Positions 16,941 to 26,601 of a stretch of DNA of 64,000 bases are shown here, in pieces. A program made the translations under genes and the position numbers. Positions within the stretch are counted from its first letter, which is position 1, and every line of letters begins with the position of its first letter. Source of the stretch: Acidovorax sp. CF316 (lineage in GTDB: Bacteria > Pseudomonadota > Gammaproteobacteria > Burkholderiales > Burkholderiaceae_C); the NCBI RefSeq assembly GCF_000276605.1, contig NZ_AKJX01000089.1, positions 1 to 64,000 on the forward strand, read 5' to 3'. The notes under the pieces were generated by a model. The model was not told the DNA's origin. It did no database searches and saw nothing but the letters and a program-made list of their open reading frames with translations.

Positions 16941-17744
16941 ATGTCTGAATCCCTGGTCCTCGTGACGCAGTCGGGCGCCGTGCAAACGCTGGCGCTCAAC
17001 CGGCCCGCCGCGCTCAACAGCTTCACGGCCGAGCTGCATGCCCAGCTGCTGGCGGCGCTGGAGGCGGCCGCAGCCAATGCAGAGGTGCGCTGCGTGGTGC
17101 TCACGGGCTCGGGCCGGGCCTTCTGCGCGGGGCAGGACCTGGCCGACCCGGCCGTGGCGCCCGACCTCACGCCGGGCGCCGCGCCCAAGGACCTGGGCGA
17201 GGTGATCGACAAGCTGTACGGCCCCCTGTGCCTGCGCATCCGCAGCATGCCCATCCCCGTGGTGGCCGCCGTCAACGGTGTGGCCGCCGGCGCGGGCGCC
17301 AACCTGGCGCTGGGTTGTGACCTGGTGCTGGCTGCGCGCTCGGCCAGCTTCATCCAGGCCTTCACCAAGATCGGCCTGGTCCCCGATACCGGCGGCACCT
17401 GGCTGCTGCCGCGCCTGGTCGGCCGCGCCCAGGCCCTGGGCCTGGCGCTGCTGGGCGACAAGCTGCCAGCGGCCGATGCCGAGCGCCTGGGCCTGATCTG
17501 GCGCTGCGTGGACGATGCGGCCCTGCAGGACGAAGCCCAGGCCCTGGCCCAGCGCCTGGCCGCCATGCCCGTGAAGGCGCTGGTGGCCACGCGCAATGCG
17601 ATGGATGCCTCCGCGCAGATGGACTACGGCCAGGCCCTGGCCCGTGAGGCGGCCGTGCAGCGCACGCTGGGCGCCTCGGCCGACTACCGCGAGGGCGTCG
17701 AGGCCTTCATTGGCAAGCGCGCCCCCGTCTTCAAAGACCGCTGA
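16941..17744 (+). CDS. paaG: PaaG, 1,2-epoxyphenylacetyl-CoA isomerase
   Basis: This 267-residue crotonase-superfamily enzyme converts ring-1,2-epoxyphenylacetyl-CoA to the oxepin-CoA, the step after the PaaABCE oxygenase. Visible features are the oxyanion-hole region GSGRAFCAGQDLADP, the second oxyanion loop AAVNGVAAGAGANLALGCDLVLA and FTKIGLVPDTGGTWLLPRLVG, where the conserved Asp of the PaaG subgroup lies. It is the first gene of the + strand paa operon, with the PaaR-type operator just upstream, and paaI follows after 12 bases. The name rests on family signature plus the surrounding paa genes. Confidence 0.93.
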   Translation: MSESLVLVTQSGAVQTLALNRPAALNSFTAELHAQLLAALEAAAANAEVRCVVLTGSGRAFCAGQDLADPAVAPDLTPGAAPKDLGEVIDKLYGPLCLRIRSMPIPVVAAVNGVAAGAGANLALGCDLVLAARSASFIQAFTKIGLVPDTGGTWLLPRLVGRAQALGLALLGDKLPAADAERLGLIWRCVDDAALQDEAQALAQRLAAMPVKALVATRNAMDASAQMDYGQALAREAAVQRTLGASADYREGVEAFIGKRAPVFKDR

Positions 17745-17756
17745 TCGAGTAGCCCC

Positions 17757-18221
17757 ATGGATTCCTCTACCACCGCCATGGACCCCCAGGCCATCGCCGA
17801 GCATGTGCGCGCCGGCATGCTCGCCAACGACCGCGCCACGCAGGGCCTGGGCATCGCCATCACCGCCATCGCACCAGGGCAGGCGACGCTCGAGATGACC
17901 GTGCGTGCCGACATGCTCAACGGCTTTGCCATCTGCCACGGCGGCTTCATCACCACGCTGGCCGACTCGGCGTTCGCCTTCTCGTGCAATGCGCGCAACG
18001 AGATGACCGTGGCCTCGGGCCTGTCCATCGACTTCCTGGCACCCGCACGCGAGGGCGACCGCCTCACGGCCGTGGCCACCGAGGTCTCGCTGGCCGGCCG
18101 CACCGGCGTGTACGACGTGAACGTGCACAACCAGCGCGGCGAGGCCATCGCCGTGTTCCGCGGCCGCTCGTACTGCATGAAGGGCAAGCCCACCGTGCCG
18201 CTGGACGCTGCCGCCCGCTGA
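17757..18221 (+). CDS. paaI: PaaI, hydroxyphenylacetyl-CoA thioesterase
   Basis: This 154-residue hotdog-fold thioesterase hydrolyses dead-end aryl-CoA intermediates and frees CoA during phenylacetate breakdown. The motif GFAICHGGFITTLADSAFAF contains the His-Gly-Gly segment and catalytic Asp of the PaaI family, and VASGLSIDFLAPAREGD matches the substrate-binding strand. A later Met at 17778 (MDPQAIAEHV) is an alternative start. It lies between paaG and paaK in the operon with short gaps. Confidence 0.92.
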   Translation: MDSSTTAMDPQAIAEHVRAGMLANDRATQGLGIAITAIAPGQATLEMTVRADMLNGFAICHGGFITTLADSAFAFSCNARNEMTVASGLSIDFLAPAREGDRLTAVATEVSLAGRTGVYDVNVHNQRGEAIAVFRGRSYCMKGKPTVPLDAAAR

Positions 18222-18252
18222 CCCCCCTACCCAGAACCCACAGGAGACATCC

Positions 18253-19560
18253 ATGGCCGTGCGCCAACCTGCCCCAGGCGACCTGGAGCCCATCGAAACC
18301 GCCAGCCGCGACGAAGTCCAGTCCCTGCAGCTGCAGCGCCTGCGCTGGACGCTGCAGCACGCCTACGACAACGTGCCGCACTACCAACGCGCCTTCGATG
18401 CCAAGGGCGTGCACCCGTCGGACCTCAAGCAGCTGTCTGACCTCTCCAAGTTCCCCTTCACGGTCAAGAAGGACCTGCGCGACAACTACCCCTTCGGCAT
18501 GTTCGCCGTGCCGCGCGAAAAGGTGGCCCGTATCCACGCCTCCTCGGGCACCACGGGCAAGCCCACGGTGGTGGGCTACACATTGAAGGACATCGATACC
18601 TGGGCCGACCTGGTGGCACGCTCCATCCGCGCGGCCGGCGGGCGCGCGGGCGACCTGATCCACATCGCCTATGGCTACGGCCTGTTCACGGGCGGCCTGG
18701 GCGCGCACTACGGCGCCGAGCGCGCGGGCTGCACGGTGATCCCCATGTCGGGCGGCCAGACCGAAAAGCAGGTGCAGCTGATCCGCGACTTCGGGCCCAG
18801 CATCATCATGGTCACGCCCTCGTACATGCAGGTCATCAACGAGGAGTTCGTGCGCCAGGGGCTGGACCCGCGCGAGAGCTCGCTCAAGGTCGGCATCTTC
18901 GGCGCCGAGCCCTGGACCGAGGCCATGCGCCGCGAGATCGAGACCAAGGCCGGCATCGACGCGGTGGACATCTACGGCCTGTCCGAAGTGATGGGTCCGG
19001 GCGTGGCCAGCGAGTGCATCGAGAGCAAGGACGGCCCCGTGGTCTGGGAAGACCACTTCTACCCCGAGATCATCGACCCCGAAACGGGCGAGGTGCTGCC
19101 CGACGGCCAGGAGGGCGAACTCGTCTTCACCTCGCTGAGCAAGGAGGCGCTGCCAATGATCCGCTACCGCACGCGCGACCTCACGCGCCTCTTGCCGCCC
19201 ACCTCGCGCGCCTTCCGCCGCATGGGCAAGATCGTGGGCCGCTCGGACGACATGCTCATCATCCGCGGCGTGAACGTGTTCCCCACGCAGATCGAAGAGA
19301 TCGTGCTGCAGAACGAAAAACTCTCGGGCCAGTACCAGATCCTCGTGGCGCGCGACGGCAACCTCGACCAGGTGACCGTGCGCTGCGAGCTGCAGCCAGG
19401 CGTGGCCGATGGCGAGCGCCCGGACCTCACCGGTTGGGTGCAGCAGCGCATCAAGACCCTGGTGGGCATCACCTGCCAGGTCGAGGTGCTGGCCACCGAT
19501 TCCATCGAACGCACGCTGGTGGGCAAGGCCCGCCGCGTGATCGACCAGCGCGCGCGCTGA
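18253..19560 (+). CDS. paaK: PaaK, phenylacetate-CoA ligase
   Basis: This 435-residue AMP-forming ligase activates phenylacetate to phenylacetyl-CoA, the entry step of the pathway. The P-loop-like adenylate motif [15 protein letters not shown] lies near residues 95-110. The core motif [17 protein letters not shown] and the C-terminal hinge and lid [21 protein letters not shown] are intact, and length is normal for the family. A purine-rich AGGAGAC site precedes the ATG at 18253. It is 31 bases after paaI and 29 before paaA. Confidence 0.95.
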   Translation: MAVRQPAPGDLEPIETASRDEVQSLQLQRLRWTLQHAYDNVPHYQRAFDAKGVHPSDLKQLSDLSKFPFTVKKDLRDNYPFGMFAVPREKVARIHASSGTTGKPTVVGYTLKDIDTWADLVARSIRAAGGRAGDLIHIAYGYGLFTGGLGAHYGAERAGCTVIPMSGGQTEKQVQLIRDFGPSIIMVTPSYMQVINEEFVRQGLDPRESSLKVGIFGAEPWTEAMRREIETKAGIDAVDIYGLSEVMGPGVASECIESKDGPVVWEDHFYPEIIDPETGEVLPDGQEGELVFTSLSKEALPMIRYRTRDLTRLLPPTSRAFRRMGKIVGRSDDMLIIRGVNVFPTQIEEIVLQNEKLSGQYQILVARDGNLDQVTVRCELQPGVADGERPDLTGWVQQRIKTLVGITCQVEVLATDSIERTLVGKARRVIDQRAR

Positions 19561-19589
19561 AGCAGCCCCCCGAACGAAAGGACACCACC

Positions 19590-20597
19590 ATGTACACCCA
19601 GGCCATGGACACCATGGGCAAGGAAGGCGGCGACGCCAAGGCCCTGCGCAGCGCCGAGGAGATGCAGCGCCAGGAGGCCTTCGATGCGCGCATCGACGCG
19701 GGCGAATTCATCGAGGCCAAGGACTGGATGCCCGACCACTACCGCAAGACCCTGCTGCGCCAGATCAGCCAGCATGCGCACTCGGAGATCGTCGGCATGC
19801 TGCCCGAGGGCAACTGGATATCGCGCGCCCCCACGCTCAAGCGCAAGGCCATCCTGCTGGCCAAGGTGCAGGACGAGGGCGGCCATGGCCTGTACCTGTA
19901 CGCCGCGGCCGAGACCCTCGGGACCTCGCGCGACCAGATGCTGGATGCCCTGCACACCGGGCGCGCCAAGTACAGCTCCATCTTCAACTACCCCACGCTG
20001 ACCTGGGCCGACATGGGCACCATCGGCTGGCTGGTCGATGGCGCCGCCATCATGAACCAGGTGCCGATCTGCCGCTGCTCCTACGCGCCGTATGCACGGG
20101 CCATGGTGCGCATCTGCCGGGAAGAGAGCTTCCACCAGCGCCAGGGCTACGACGCGCTGCTCACCATGATGCAGCAGGGCACCGATGCCCAGCGTGCCAT
20201 GGTGCAGGACGCGGTGAACCGCTGGTGGTGGCCCTCCATCATGATGTTCGGCCCGCCCGACGACCAGTCGCCCAACTCCGCGCAGTCCATGCGCTGGGGC
20301 ATCAAGCGCATCTCCAACGACACCCTGCGCCAGAAGTTCATCGACGCCACGGTGGAGCAGGCCCGCGTGCTCGGCGTGACCCTGCCCGACCCCGACCTGC
20401 AATGGAACGAGGAGCGCCAGGCGCACGACTACGGCGCCATCGACTGGAGCGAGTTCTGGCGCGTGATCGGCGGCGACGGCCCCTGCAACGAAGAACGCCT
20501 GGGCGCGCGCGTCAAGGCCTGGGACGACGGTGCCTGGGTGCGCGAAGCCGCCCTGGCCCATGCCGCCAAGCACGCCCCGGTGCGTGCTGCCGCCTGA
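19590..20597 (+). CDS. paaA: PaaA, phenylacetyl-CoA epoxidase catalytic subunit
   Basis: This 335-residue di-iron subunit of the multicomponent oxygenase inserts one oxygen atom into the ring of phenylacetyl-CoA. The ligand-bearing helices are visible as [17 protein letters not shown] and [13 protein letters not shown], each holding an E-x-x-H pair, and the [13 protein letters not shown] segment is characteristic. The ATG at 19590 follows a GAAAGGACA ribosome site. The open frame extends back to 19014 inside paaK but that portion is a shadow. paaB follows after 25 bases. Confidence 0.96.
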   Translation: MYTQAMDTMGKEGGDAKALRSAEEMQRQEAFDARIDAGEFIEAKDWMPDHYRKTLLRQISQHAHSEIVGMLPEGNWISRAPTLKRKAILLAKVQDEGGHGLYLYAAAETLGTSRDQMLDALHTGRAKYSSIFNYPTLTWADMGTIGWLVDGAAIMNQVPICRCSYAPYARAMVRICREESFHQRQGYDALLTMMQQGTDAQRAMVQDAVNRWWWPSIMMFGPPDDQSPNSAQSMRWGIKRISNDTLRQKFIDATVEQARVLGVTLPDPDLQWNEERQAHDYGAIDWSEFWRVIGGDGPCNEERLGARVKAWDDGAWVREAALAHAAKHAPVRAAA

Positions 20598-20622
20598 TTT
20601 CACCGAGATCCGAGATTTCCCC

Positions 20623-20952
20623 ATGACGACCCCATCCTCTCCCTCCACCCCCGCCGCCGATCCCGCGATGGCCACCGAATGGCCGCTGTGGGAAGTCTTC
20701 GTGCGCAGCAAGGCCGGCCTGGACCACAAGCACTGCGGCAGCCTGCATGCGGCCGACCCGCGCATGGCCATCCAGCTGGCGCGCGACGTCTACACCCGGC
20801 GCCAGGAAGGCACCAGCGTCTGGGTCGTGCGCTCCGACCAGATCGTGGCCAGCGACCCCGGCGAGAAATCCATGTACTTCGACCCGGCGCAGGACAAGGT
20901 CTACCGCCACCCCACCTTCTACGTGCTGCCCCAGTCCGTGGACCACATGTGA
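20623..20952 (+). CDS. paaB: PaaB, phenylacetyl-CoA epoxidase structural subunit
   Basis: This 109-residue protein bridges PaaA-PaaC heterodimers in the epoxidase complex. The conserved core is WPLWEVFVRSKAGLDHKHCG, then RDVYTRRQEGTSVWVV and the C-terminal DKVYRHPTFY. The first about 18 residues are a low-complexity Thr/Pro/Ala stretch, and an inner Met (MATEWPLWEV) could be the functional start. Its stop overlaps a possible GTG start of paaC. Confidence 0.94.
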   Translation: MTTPSSPSTPAADPAMATEWPLWEVFVRSKAGLDHKHCGSLHAADPRMAIQLARDVYTRRQEGTSVWVVRSDQIVASDPGEKSMYFDPAQDKVYRHPTFYVLPQSVDHM

Positions 20953-20963
20953 GCGCCACTGCC

Positions 20964-21740
20964 ATGCAAGCCACCAGCATCCACATCAGCCAGGACCCGG
21001 GCGTGCAGTACCTGCTGCGCATCGGCGATACCTGCCTCGTCCTGGCCCAGCGCCTGTCCGAATGGTGCGGCCACGGCCCCGTGCTCGAAGAGGACATCGC
21101 CCTGTCCAACATGGCGCTCGACCTCGTGGGCCAGGCGCGCGCCGTGCTCACCCGGGCCGGCCAGATTGAAGGCCGCGGCCACGACGAGGACCAACTGGCC
21201 TTCCTGCGCGACGAGCGCGACTATGTCAACGTGACCCTGGTGGAGCTGCCGCGCGGTGACTTCGCCTTCACCATGGTGCGCAATGCCATGGTGGCCACTC
21301 TCTTCAAGCTGCTGTGGGAGCGCCTGGCCAGCTCCAGCGACACGGAGCTGGCCGCCATTGCCGGCAAGGCCGTCAAGGAGGCGCGCTACCACCAGCAGCA
21401 TGCGGCCGACTGGGTCGTGCGCCTGGGCGACGGCACGGCCGAATCGCGCCGCCGCACCGAAGCGGCCCTCAAGGCCCTGTGGCGCTACACGCCCGAGCTG
21501 TTCGTGGTCGATGCGGTGGACGAATCCGCCCACGCCACGGGTCTGGGCCCGCGCTGGGCCGACCTCAAGGACGCCTGGACCGGCGAGATGGCACAGATCC
21601 TGGCCGCTGCCAGCCTGGCGACGCCCCAGGAGTCGGCGTTTCGCAGCACCGGCAAGCAGGGCGTGCACAGCGAGCACATGGGCTACATCCTGACCGAGAT
21701 GCAGTACCTGCAGCGCAGCTTTCCCGGGGGCGTGTGGTGA
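20964..21740 (+). CDS. paaC: PaaC, phenylacetyl-CoA epoxidase structural subunit
   Basis: This 258-residue helical ferritin-like protein pairs with PaaA but lacks catalytic iron. Conserved stretches are LAQRLSEWCGHGPVLEEDIALSNMALDLVGQAR, DERDYVNVTLVELPRGDFAFT and GKQGVHSEHMGYIL. I use the ATG at 20964; an in-frame GTG at 20949 overlaps the paaB stop and is an alternative. Its stop overlaps the paaD start by one base, indicating translational coupling. Confidence 0.94.
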   Translation: MQATSIHISQDPGVQYLLRIGDTCLVLAQRLSEWCGHGPVLEEDIALSNMALDLVGQARAVLTRAGQIEGRGHDEDQLAFLRDERDYVNVTLVELPRGDFAFTMVRNAMVATLFKLLWERLASSSDTELAAIAGKAVKEARYHQQHAADWVVRLGDGTAESRRRTEAALKALWRYTPELFVVDAVDESAHATGLGPRWADLKDAWTGEMAQILAAASLATPQESAFRSTGKQGVHSEHMGYILTEMQYLQRSFPGGVW

Positions 21741-22294
21741 TGGTGGCCGAAGCCATCGACCGCCCGGACGCAGCGGACACCTTCGCCGACGCACGCATTG
21801 CGCGCGCGTGGGAGGTGCTCGACAGCGTGCCCGATCCCGAGGTGCCCGCGGTCTCCGTGTGCGACCTGGGCATCGTGCGCGCCGTGCGCCTGGCGGGCGA
21901 TGGCCTGGAGATCGTGCTCACCCCCACCTATTCGGGCTGCCCGGCCACCGAGGTGATCGAACACGACGTGCTCGCCGCCATCGTGGCGGCCGGCCTCGGC
22001 CCGGCCCACGCCACGCTGCAGCGCGCACCGGCCTGGACCACCGACTGGATCACCGAACGCGGCCGCGCCCGCCTGCTGGCCTACGGCATCGCGCCGCCGG
22101 GCCCGCTGCCGCCGGGTACCGAGGTGCCGCTGCGCTTCATGCCGCGCGCCAACGCGGCTGCCCCGGCGCTGGCCTGCCCGCGCTGCGGCAGCCTGCAGAC
22201 CGAGCGGCTCTCGGCCTTCGGCTCCACGGCTTGCAAGGCGCTGTACCGCTGCATGGCCTGCCGCGAGCCCTTCGAGCACTTCAAGCCCTTGTGA
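21740..22294 (+). CDS. paaD: PaaD, MIP18/DUF59-family iron-sulfur maturation protein
   Basis: This 184-residue protein is needed for phenylacetyl-CoA epoxidase activity and is thought to help load the iron-sulfur cluster of PaaE. The N-terminal DUF59 domain shows DSVPDPEVPAVSVCDLGIV and TPTYSGCPATEVIE with the conserved Cys. The C-terminal zinc-ribbon-like part has CPRCGS and CMAC pairs. The ATG at 21740 overlaps the paaC stop; a GTG at 21737 is also in frame. paaE follows after 34 bases. Confidence 0.93.
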   Translation: MVAEAIDRPDAADTFADARIARAWEVLDSVPDPEVPAVSVCDLGIVRAVRLAGDGLEIVLTPTYSGCPATEVIEHDVLAAIVAAGLGPAHATLQRAPAWTTDWITERGRARLLAYGIAPPGPLPPGTEVPLRFMPRANAAAPALACPRCGSLQTERLSAFGSTACKALYRCMACREPFEHFKPL

Positions 22295-22328
22295 AGCACC
22301 CTTCTTCGCCCCCACCCAAGACACCGAC

Positions 22329-23414
22329 ATGAGCGTCATCTTCCATCCCCTGCGCGTGCGCGCCATCGAGCCCGACACGGCCGAGGCCGTCATCGTCTCC
22401 TTCGACGTGCCGCCCGAGCTGCGCGAGGTCTTCGGCTTCACCCAGGGCCAGTACCTCACGCTGCGCACCGACATCGGCGGCCAGGACCTGCGCCGCTCGT
22501 ACTCCATCTGCGCAGGCGTGGACGACGCCGAGCTGCGCGTGGGCGTGCGCAAGGTCAACGGCGGCGTGTTCTCCAACTGGATCAACGCGCAGCTGCAGGT
22601 GGGCGACACGCTGCAGGTCATGGCACCGCAAGGCCGCTTCTTCGTGCCGATCCAGGCCCAGGCGCAGCGCCACTACCTGGGGATCGCGGGCGGCAGCGGC
22701 ATCACGCCCATCCTGTCCATCATGAAGACGGTGCTCGCGCGCGAACCCGGCAGCCGCTTCACGCTGATCTACGGCAACCGCACGCTGCAGTCCACCATGT
22801 TCAAGGAGGAGATCGAGGACCTCAAGAACCGCTACCTCACGCGCCTGGTGCTGCACCATGTGTTCTCGGCCGAGCAGACCGACGCGCCGCTGAACATGGG
22901 CTTCGTGAACCGCGAGAAGCTCGCCGAGTTTCTGAAGGCCCTGATCCCCGCGCAGAAGATCGACGAGGCCTTCATCTGCGGCCCCTTCCAGATGAACGAC
23001 GAGGCCGAGGCCGCGCTGCTGGCCGGCGGCGTGCCGGCCGAGCGCATCCACGTGGAGCGCTTCGGCGTGGCCCTGCCGGCGGGTGGGCAGGTCGGCGCGG
23101 TGGTTCACGAGGCGTTGCCCGGCGACGCCAAGACCTCCCGCATCGCCATCGTGCGCGACGGCCTGCGGCGCGAATTCCCGTTCTCGGGCGAGCAGGCCAG
23201 CATCCTCGATGCGGCCTCGGCCGCCGGGCTGGAGGTGCCGTTCTCGTGCACCTCGGGCGTGTGCGGCACCTGCCGCGCCAAGTGCGTGCAGGGCGAGGTG
23301 CGCATGGAGCGCAACTTCGCGCTCGACAAGGCCGAGGTGGCCGCCGGCTTCGTGCTCACCTGCCAGTGCCGCCCCCTGACCGACAGCGTGGTGCTGTCGT
23401 TCGACGAACGTTGA
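22329..23414 (+). CDS. paaE: PaaE, phenylacetyl-CoA epoxidase reductase
   Basis: This 361-residue NADPH-dependent reductase feeds electrons to the PaaA di-iron centre. In order it has an FAD domain (LRRSYSICAG), an NAD(P) domain (LGIAGGSGITPILSIMKT and FICGPFQMN) and a C-terminal plant-type 2Fe-2S domain with the Cys ligands in CTSGVCGTCRAKC and the final Cys in LTCQCRP. Length and domain order match PaaE. It ends the oxygenase block; paaR follows after 134 bases on the same strand. Confidence 0.95.
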   Translation: MSVIFHPLRVRAIEPDTAEAVIVSFDVPPELREVFGFTQGQYLTLRTDIGGQDLRRSYSICAGVDDAELRVGVRKVNGGVFSNWINAQLQVGDTLQVMAPQGRFFVPIQAQAQRHYLGIAGGSGITPILSIMKTVLAREPGSRFTLIYGNRTLQSTMFKEEIEDLKNRYLTRLVLHHVFSAEQTDAPLNMGFVNREKLAEFLKALIPAQKIDEAFICGPFQMNDEAEAALLAGGVPAERIHVERFGVALPAGGQVGAVVHEALPGDAKTSRIAIVRDGLRREFPFSGEQASILDAASAAGLEVPFSCTSGVCGTCRAKCVQGEVRMERNFALDKAEVAAGFVLTCQCRPLTDSVVLSFDER

Positions 23415-23548
23415 TGGTCGCGATGACGGCACCCACCGCTGCACGCGCTGCCGGGTCCCGCCAGGGATTCTGGCAGCGAGGGGCCACGGTGCCTGCGCAT
23501 GCGGCAAGATGGCGGCCCTTCACTACCGGATGCAAAGGAAAACTGCCC

Positions 23549-24178
23549 ATGGCCCGAGGACGCTCCCCCGGATACGACGACCAGCGCGAAATGATCCTCC
23601 GCCATGCCGCCGAGCTGTTTGCACGCCGCGGCTATCCGGCCACGTCGATGAACGAGGTGGCCGAGGCCTGCGGCCTGTCCAAGCCCACGCTGTACCACTA
23701 CTTTCGCGACAAGTACAACCTGCTCGTGCACATCGCCGACGGCCACGTCTCGCGCCTGCAGGCGCTGGTGGAAGAAGTCGAAGCCAAGCAGCTCGCGCCC
23801 GAGGCGCGGCTGCGCGAACTGATCCACCGCTTCGTCGAGGAGTATGCCGAGGCCCAGCACGCCCACCGCGTGCTGACCGAGGACGTGCGCTTCCTGCAAG
23901 CCGAGGACAGCGAGCGCATCCTGGGCAAGGAACGCGCCGTGGTGGCCGTTTTTGCAGAGGCGCTGGCGCAGATGCGGCCCGACACCGATGCCGCCGGCCT
24001 GACCAAGGCATTGACCATGCTGCTGTTCGGCATGATCAACTGGATGTTCACCTGGCTCAAGCCCGACGGCGAACTCGACTACGGGACCATGGCGCCCATC
24101 GTTGCGGACCTGTTCTTTGGTGGATTTCCTGCCGTCCGAATGCCCATTGAACTGGCCCAAAGGCCTGCGCGTCCATGA
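23549..24178 (+). CDS. paaR: PaaR-type TetR-family regulator
   Basis: This 209-residue TetR-family protein has the helix-turn-helix at about residues 10-57, with SMNEVAEACGLSKPTLYHYFRDKYNLL as the recognition region, followed by a helical ligand domain. Location at the end of the paa operon and the ACCG-N-CGGT-type palindrome in the paaN/paaG promoter support the role of phenylacetyl-CoA-responsive repressor. The start MARGRSPG at 23549 is favoured over longer in-frame options. No operator copy was found directly upstream of this gene, so it may be read through from paaE. Confidence 0.85.
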   Translation: MARGRSPGYDDQREMILRHAAELFARRGYPATSMNEVAEACGLSKPTLYHYFRDKYNLLVHIADGHVSRLQALVEEVEAKQLAPEARLRELIHRFVEEYAEAQHAHRVLTEDVRFLQAEDSERILGKERAVVAVFAEALAQMRPDTDAAGLTKALTMLLFGMINWMFTWLKPDGELDYGTMAPIVADLFFGGFPAVRMPIELAQRPARP

Positions 24179-24303
24179 CAATGGCCACGCACCTTCACCA
24201 CCGCGTACCCGATACCGGCCGACAAGAGCCGGACCAGCGCTGAATCTTCCTTGCTTGCCTGCGCTGACAACACCATCCTTTCTTTTCCACAGGAGACAAA
24301 CGC

Positions 24304-25461
24304 ATGAAAAAGACCCGCTTCGCACAACTCGCGCTCGTGGCCGCAGCCGCCGCCATGGCCTGCGGCGCCGCCCTGGCCGACATCACCGTCGGTGTCACGG
24401 TGTCGGCCACCGGCCCGGCCGCCTCGCTGGGCATTCCCGAGAAGAACACCATCGCCCTGATGCCGCGCACCATCGGCGGCCAGAAGGTCAACTACATCGT
24501 GCTCGACGATGCCTCAGACACGACCACGGCCGTGGGAAACACGCGCAAGCTGATCAGCGAAAGCAAGGTCGACATCATCCTGGGATCGAGCACCACGCCC
24601 AACTCGCTGGCCATGATCGACGTGGTCGCCGAGGCGCAGACGCCCATGATCTCCATGGCCGCCTCGGCGCGCATCGTCGAGCCCATGGACGCCAAGAAGA
24701 AGTGGGTCTTCAAGACCCCGCAGAACGACATCATGATGTCGCTGGCCATCGTGGACCACATGGCCAACGCCGGCGTGAAGACCGTGGCCTTCATCGGCTT
24801 TGCCGACGCCTACGGCGAAGGCTGGTACCAGGAGTTCGGCAAGGCCGCCGCCATCAAGAAGATCCAGATCGTGGCCAACGAGCGCTATGCGCGCACCGAC
24901 ACCTCGGTGACCGGCCAGACGCTGAAGATGATCTCGGCCAAGCCTGACGCGGTGCTCATCGCCGGCTCCGGCACGCCGGCCGCATTGCCCCAGAAGGCGC
25001 TCAAGGAGCGCGGCTTTGCCGGCAAGGTCTACCAGACCCACGGCGTGGCCAATGCCGACTTCCTGCGCGTGGGCGGCAAGGACGTGGAAGGCACCTTCCT
25101 GCCCTCCGGCCCCGTGCTCGTGGCTTCGCAGCTGCCCGCCTCGCACCCGGTGAAGAAGTCGGCCAGCGCCTATGTGGCCGCCTATGAGGCCGCCAACGGC
25201 AAGGACAGCGTCTCCACCTTCGGCGCCCACGGCTGGGATGCCGGCGTGCTGATGGCCGCTGCCGTGCCCGTGGCGCTCAAGAAGGCCAAGCCCGGCACCG
25301 TGGAGTTCCGCACGGCCCTGCGCGATGCGCTCGAGCAGATCAAGGAAGTGCCCGGCGCGCACGGCATCTTCAACATGTCCGAGAACGACCACCTGGGCCT
25401 GGACCAGCGCGCCCGCGTGATGGTCAAGATCGAGAACGGCACCTGGAAATACCAGCCCTGA
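24304..25461 (+). CDS. ABC transporter substrate-binding protein (LivJ-like)
   Basis: This 385-residue periplasmic receptor has a signal peptide (about 1-26, ending GAALA) and then the type I periplasmic fold of the branched-chain amino acid receptor family: ITVGVTVSATGPAASLGIPEKN, a YIVLDDASD strand and TAVGNTRKLI. The C-terminal EVPGAHGIFNMSENDHLGLDQRARVMVKIENG is typical of receptors for aromatic or other carboxylates linked to LivFGHM-type transporters. Adjacent to the paa cluster, it may serve phenylacetate or a related acid; the ligand cannot be read from sequence. An AGGAGA site precedes the ATG. Confidence 0.9.
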   Translation: MKKTRFAQLALVAAAAAMACGAALADITVGVTVSATGPAASLGIPEKNTIALMPRTIGGQKVNYIVLDDASDTTTAVGNTRKLISESKVDIILGSSTTPNSLAMIDVVAEAQTPMISMAASARIVEPMDAKKKWVFKTPQNDIMMSLAIVDHMANAGVKTVAFIGFADAYGEGWYQEFGKAAAIKKIQIVANERYARTDTSVTGQTLKMISAKPDAVLIAGSGTPAALPQKALKERGFAGKVYQTHGVANADFLRVGGKDVEGTFLPSGPVLVASQLPASHPVKKSASAYVAAYEAANGKDSVSTFGAHGWDAGVLMAAAVPVALKKAKPGTVEFRTALRDALEQIKEVPGAHGIFNMSENDHLGLDQRARVMVKIENGTWKYQP

Positions 25462-25484
25462 CCGAGCAGAGCGAGGTCTGACGG

Positions 25485-25539
25485 CGCAGGGATGAGGGCG
25501 GCGGGCTGATGAAGTGCCCGCTGCCGGCGCAGCCCTGCG
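25485..25539 (+). promoter_or_regulatory. Nested hairpin between receptor gene and livH
   Basis: An inner 10-bp stem (25497-25506 with 25516-25525, one wobble) sits inside an outer CGCAGGG/CCCTGCG stem (25485-25491 with 25533-25539). There is no T-run, so it is more likely an mRNA-stabilising or partial-readthrough structure that lets the receptor be made in excess of the membrane parts. Confidence 0.5.
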
Positions 25540-25572
25540 GCCCACCTGACTTCAATAGACAGAAAGCCGAAT

Positions 25573-26601
25573 ATGGATTTGCAGATCGCCCTGCTCTTGG
25601 GGCAGGACGGCATTGTCAACGGCGCCATCTATGGACTGATGGCGCTGGCGTTGGTGCTGGTTTTTTCCGTGACCCGGGTGATCTTCATCCCCCAGGGCGA
25701 GTTCGTGGCCTTCGGGGCGCTGACCATGGCCATGATGCAGGGCGGGCGCATTCCCGCCACGCTGTGGCTGCTGGTGGGCATGGCCGCGGTGGTGCTGGTG
25801 GTCGAGGTGGTGCGCTTTCAGCGCGGCAGCCCCGTGAACTGGCCCGCCACCGCGGTCTGGTGCCTGGTGCTGCCGCTGCTGGCCACAGCGCTGATCCTCG
25901 GGCTGCGCCCCACCTCGCTGGGCATGCAGGCGCTCACCACGCTGATCCTGATCACGCCCATGGGGCCGCTGCTGTACCGCCTGGCGTATCGCCCACTGGC
26001 CGATGCCACGGTGCTGATGCTGCTCATCGTCTCGGTAGCGCTGCATGGCGTGCTGGTGGGCCTGGGCCTGCTGTTCTTCGGCGCCGAAGGCTCGCGCACG
26101 CCACCGTTCTCGGAGGCGCGCTTCGACCTCGGCGGCATCCCCGTCTCGGGCCAGTCGCTGGTGGTGCTGGGTGTCACGCTGGCGCTGGTGATGCTGCTGT
26201 TCCTGTTCTTCGGCCGCTCCATGGTCGGCAAGGCGCTGCGCGCCACGGCCCTCAACCGCGTGGGGGCGCGCCTCATGGGCATTCCCACCGAGCTGTCGGG
26301 CGATGTGAGCTTTGCCCTGGCCGCGCTGATCGGCGCGGTCTCGGGCCTGTTGATCGCCCCGCTCACCACCGTGTACTACGACACGGGTTTCCTGATCGGC
26401 CTCAAGGGCTTCGTCGCGGCCATCGTGGGCGGCCTGGGCAGCTACCCCATGGCGCTGCTCGGCGCGCTGATCGTGGGCCAGCTGGAGGCCTTTGCTTCGT
26501 TCTGGGCCAGTGCCTACAAGGAGGTTCTCGTGTTCACCCTGATCGTGCCCGTGCTGTGGTGGCGTTCGCTCAACAGCCGCCATGTGGAGGATGAGGAATG
26601 A
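25573..26601 (+). CDS. livH: ABC transporter permease (LivH-like)
   Basis: This 342-residue inner-membrane permease has about eight hydrophobic segments and the LivH-type opening DGIVNGAIYGLMALALVLVFSVTRVIFIPQGEFVAFGA. The cytoplasmic coupling loop is around LRATALNRVGARLMGIP. It pairs with the permease half of the next gene. The stop overlaps the start of livM-G by 4 bases (ATGA). The symbol indicates family resemblance; the substrate is probably not limited to branched-chain amino acids given the paa context. Confidence 0.9.
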   Translation: MDLQIALLLGQDGIVNGAIYGLMALALVLVFSVTRVIFIPQGEFVAFGALTMAMMQGGRIPATLWLLVGMAAVVLVVEVVRFQRGSPVNWPATAVWCLVLPLLATALILGLRPTSLGMQALTTLILITPMGPLLYRLAYRPLADATVLMLLIVSVALHGVLVGLGLLFFGAEGSRTPPFSEARFDLGGIPVSGQSLVVLGVTLALVMLLFLFFGRSMVGKALRATALNRVGARLMGIPTELSGDVSFALAALIGAVSGLLIAPLTTVYYDTGFLIGLKGFVAAIVGGLGSYPMALLGALIVGQLEAFASFWASAYKEVLVFTLIVPVLWWRSLNSRHVEDEE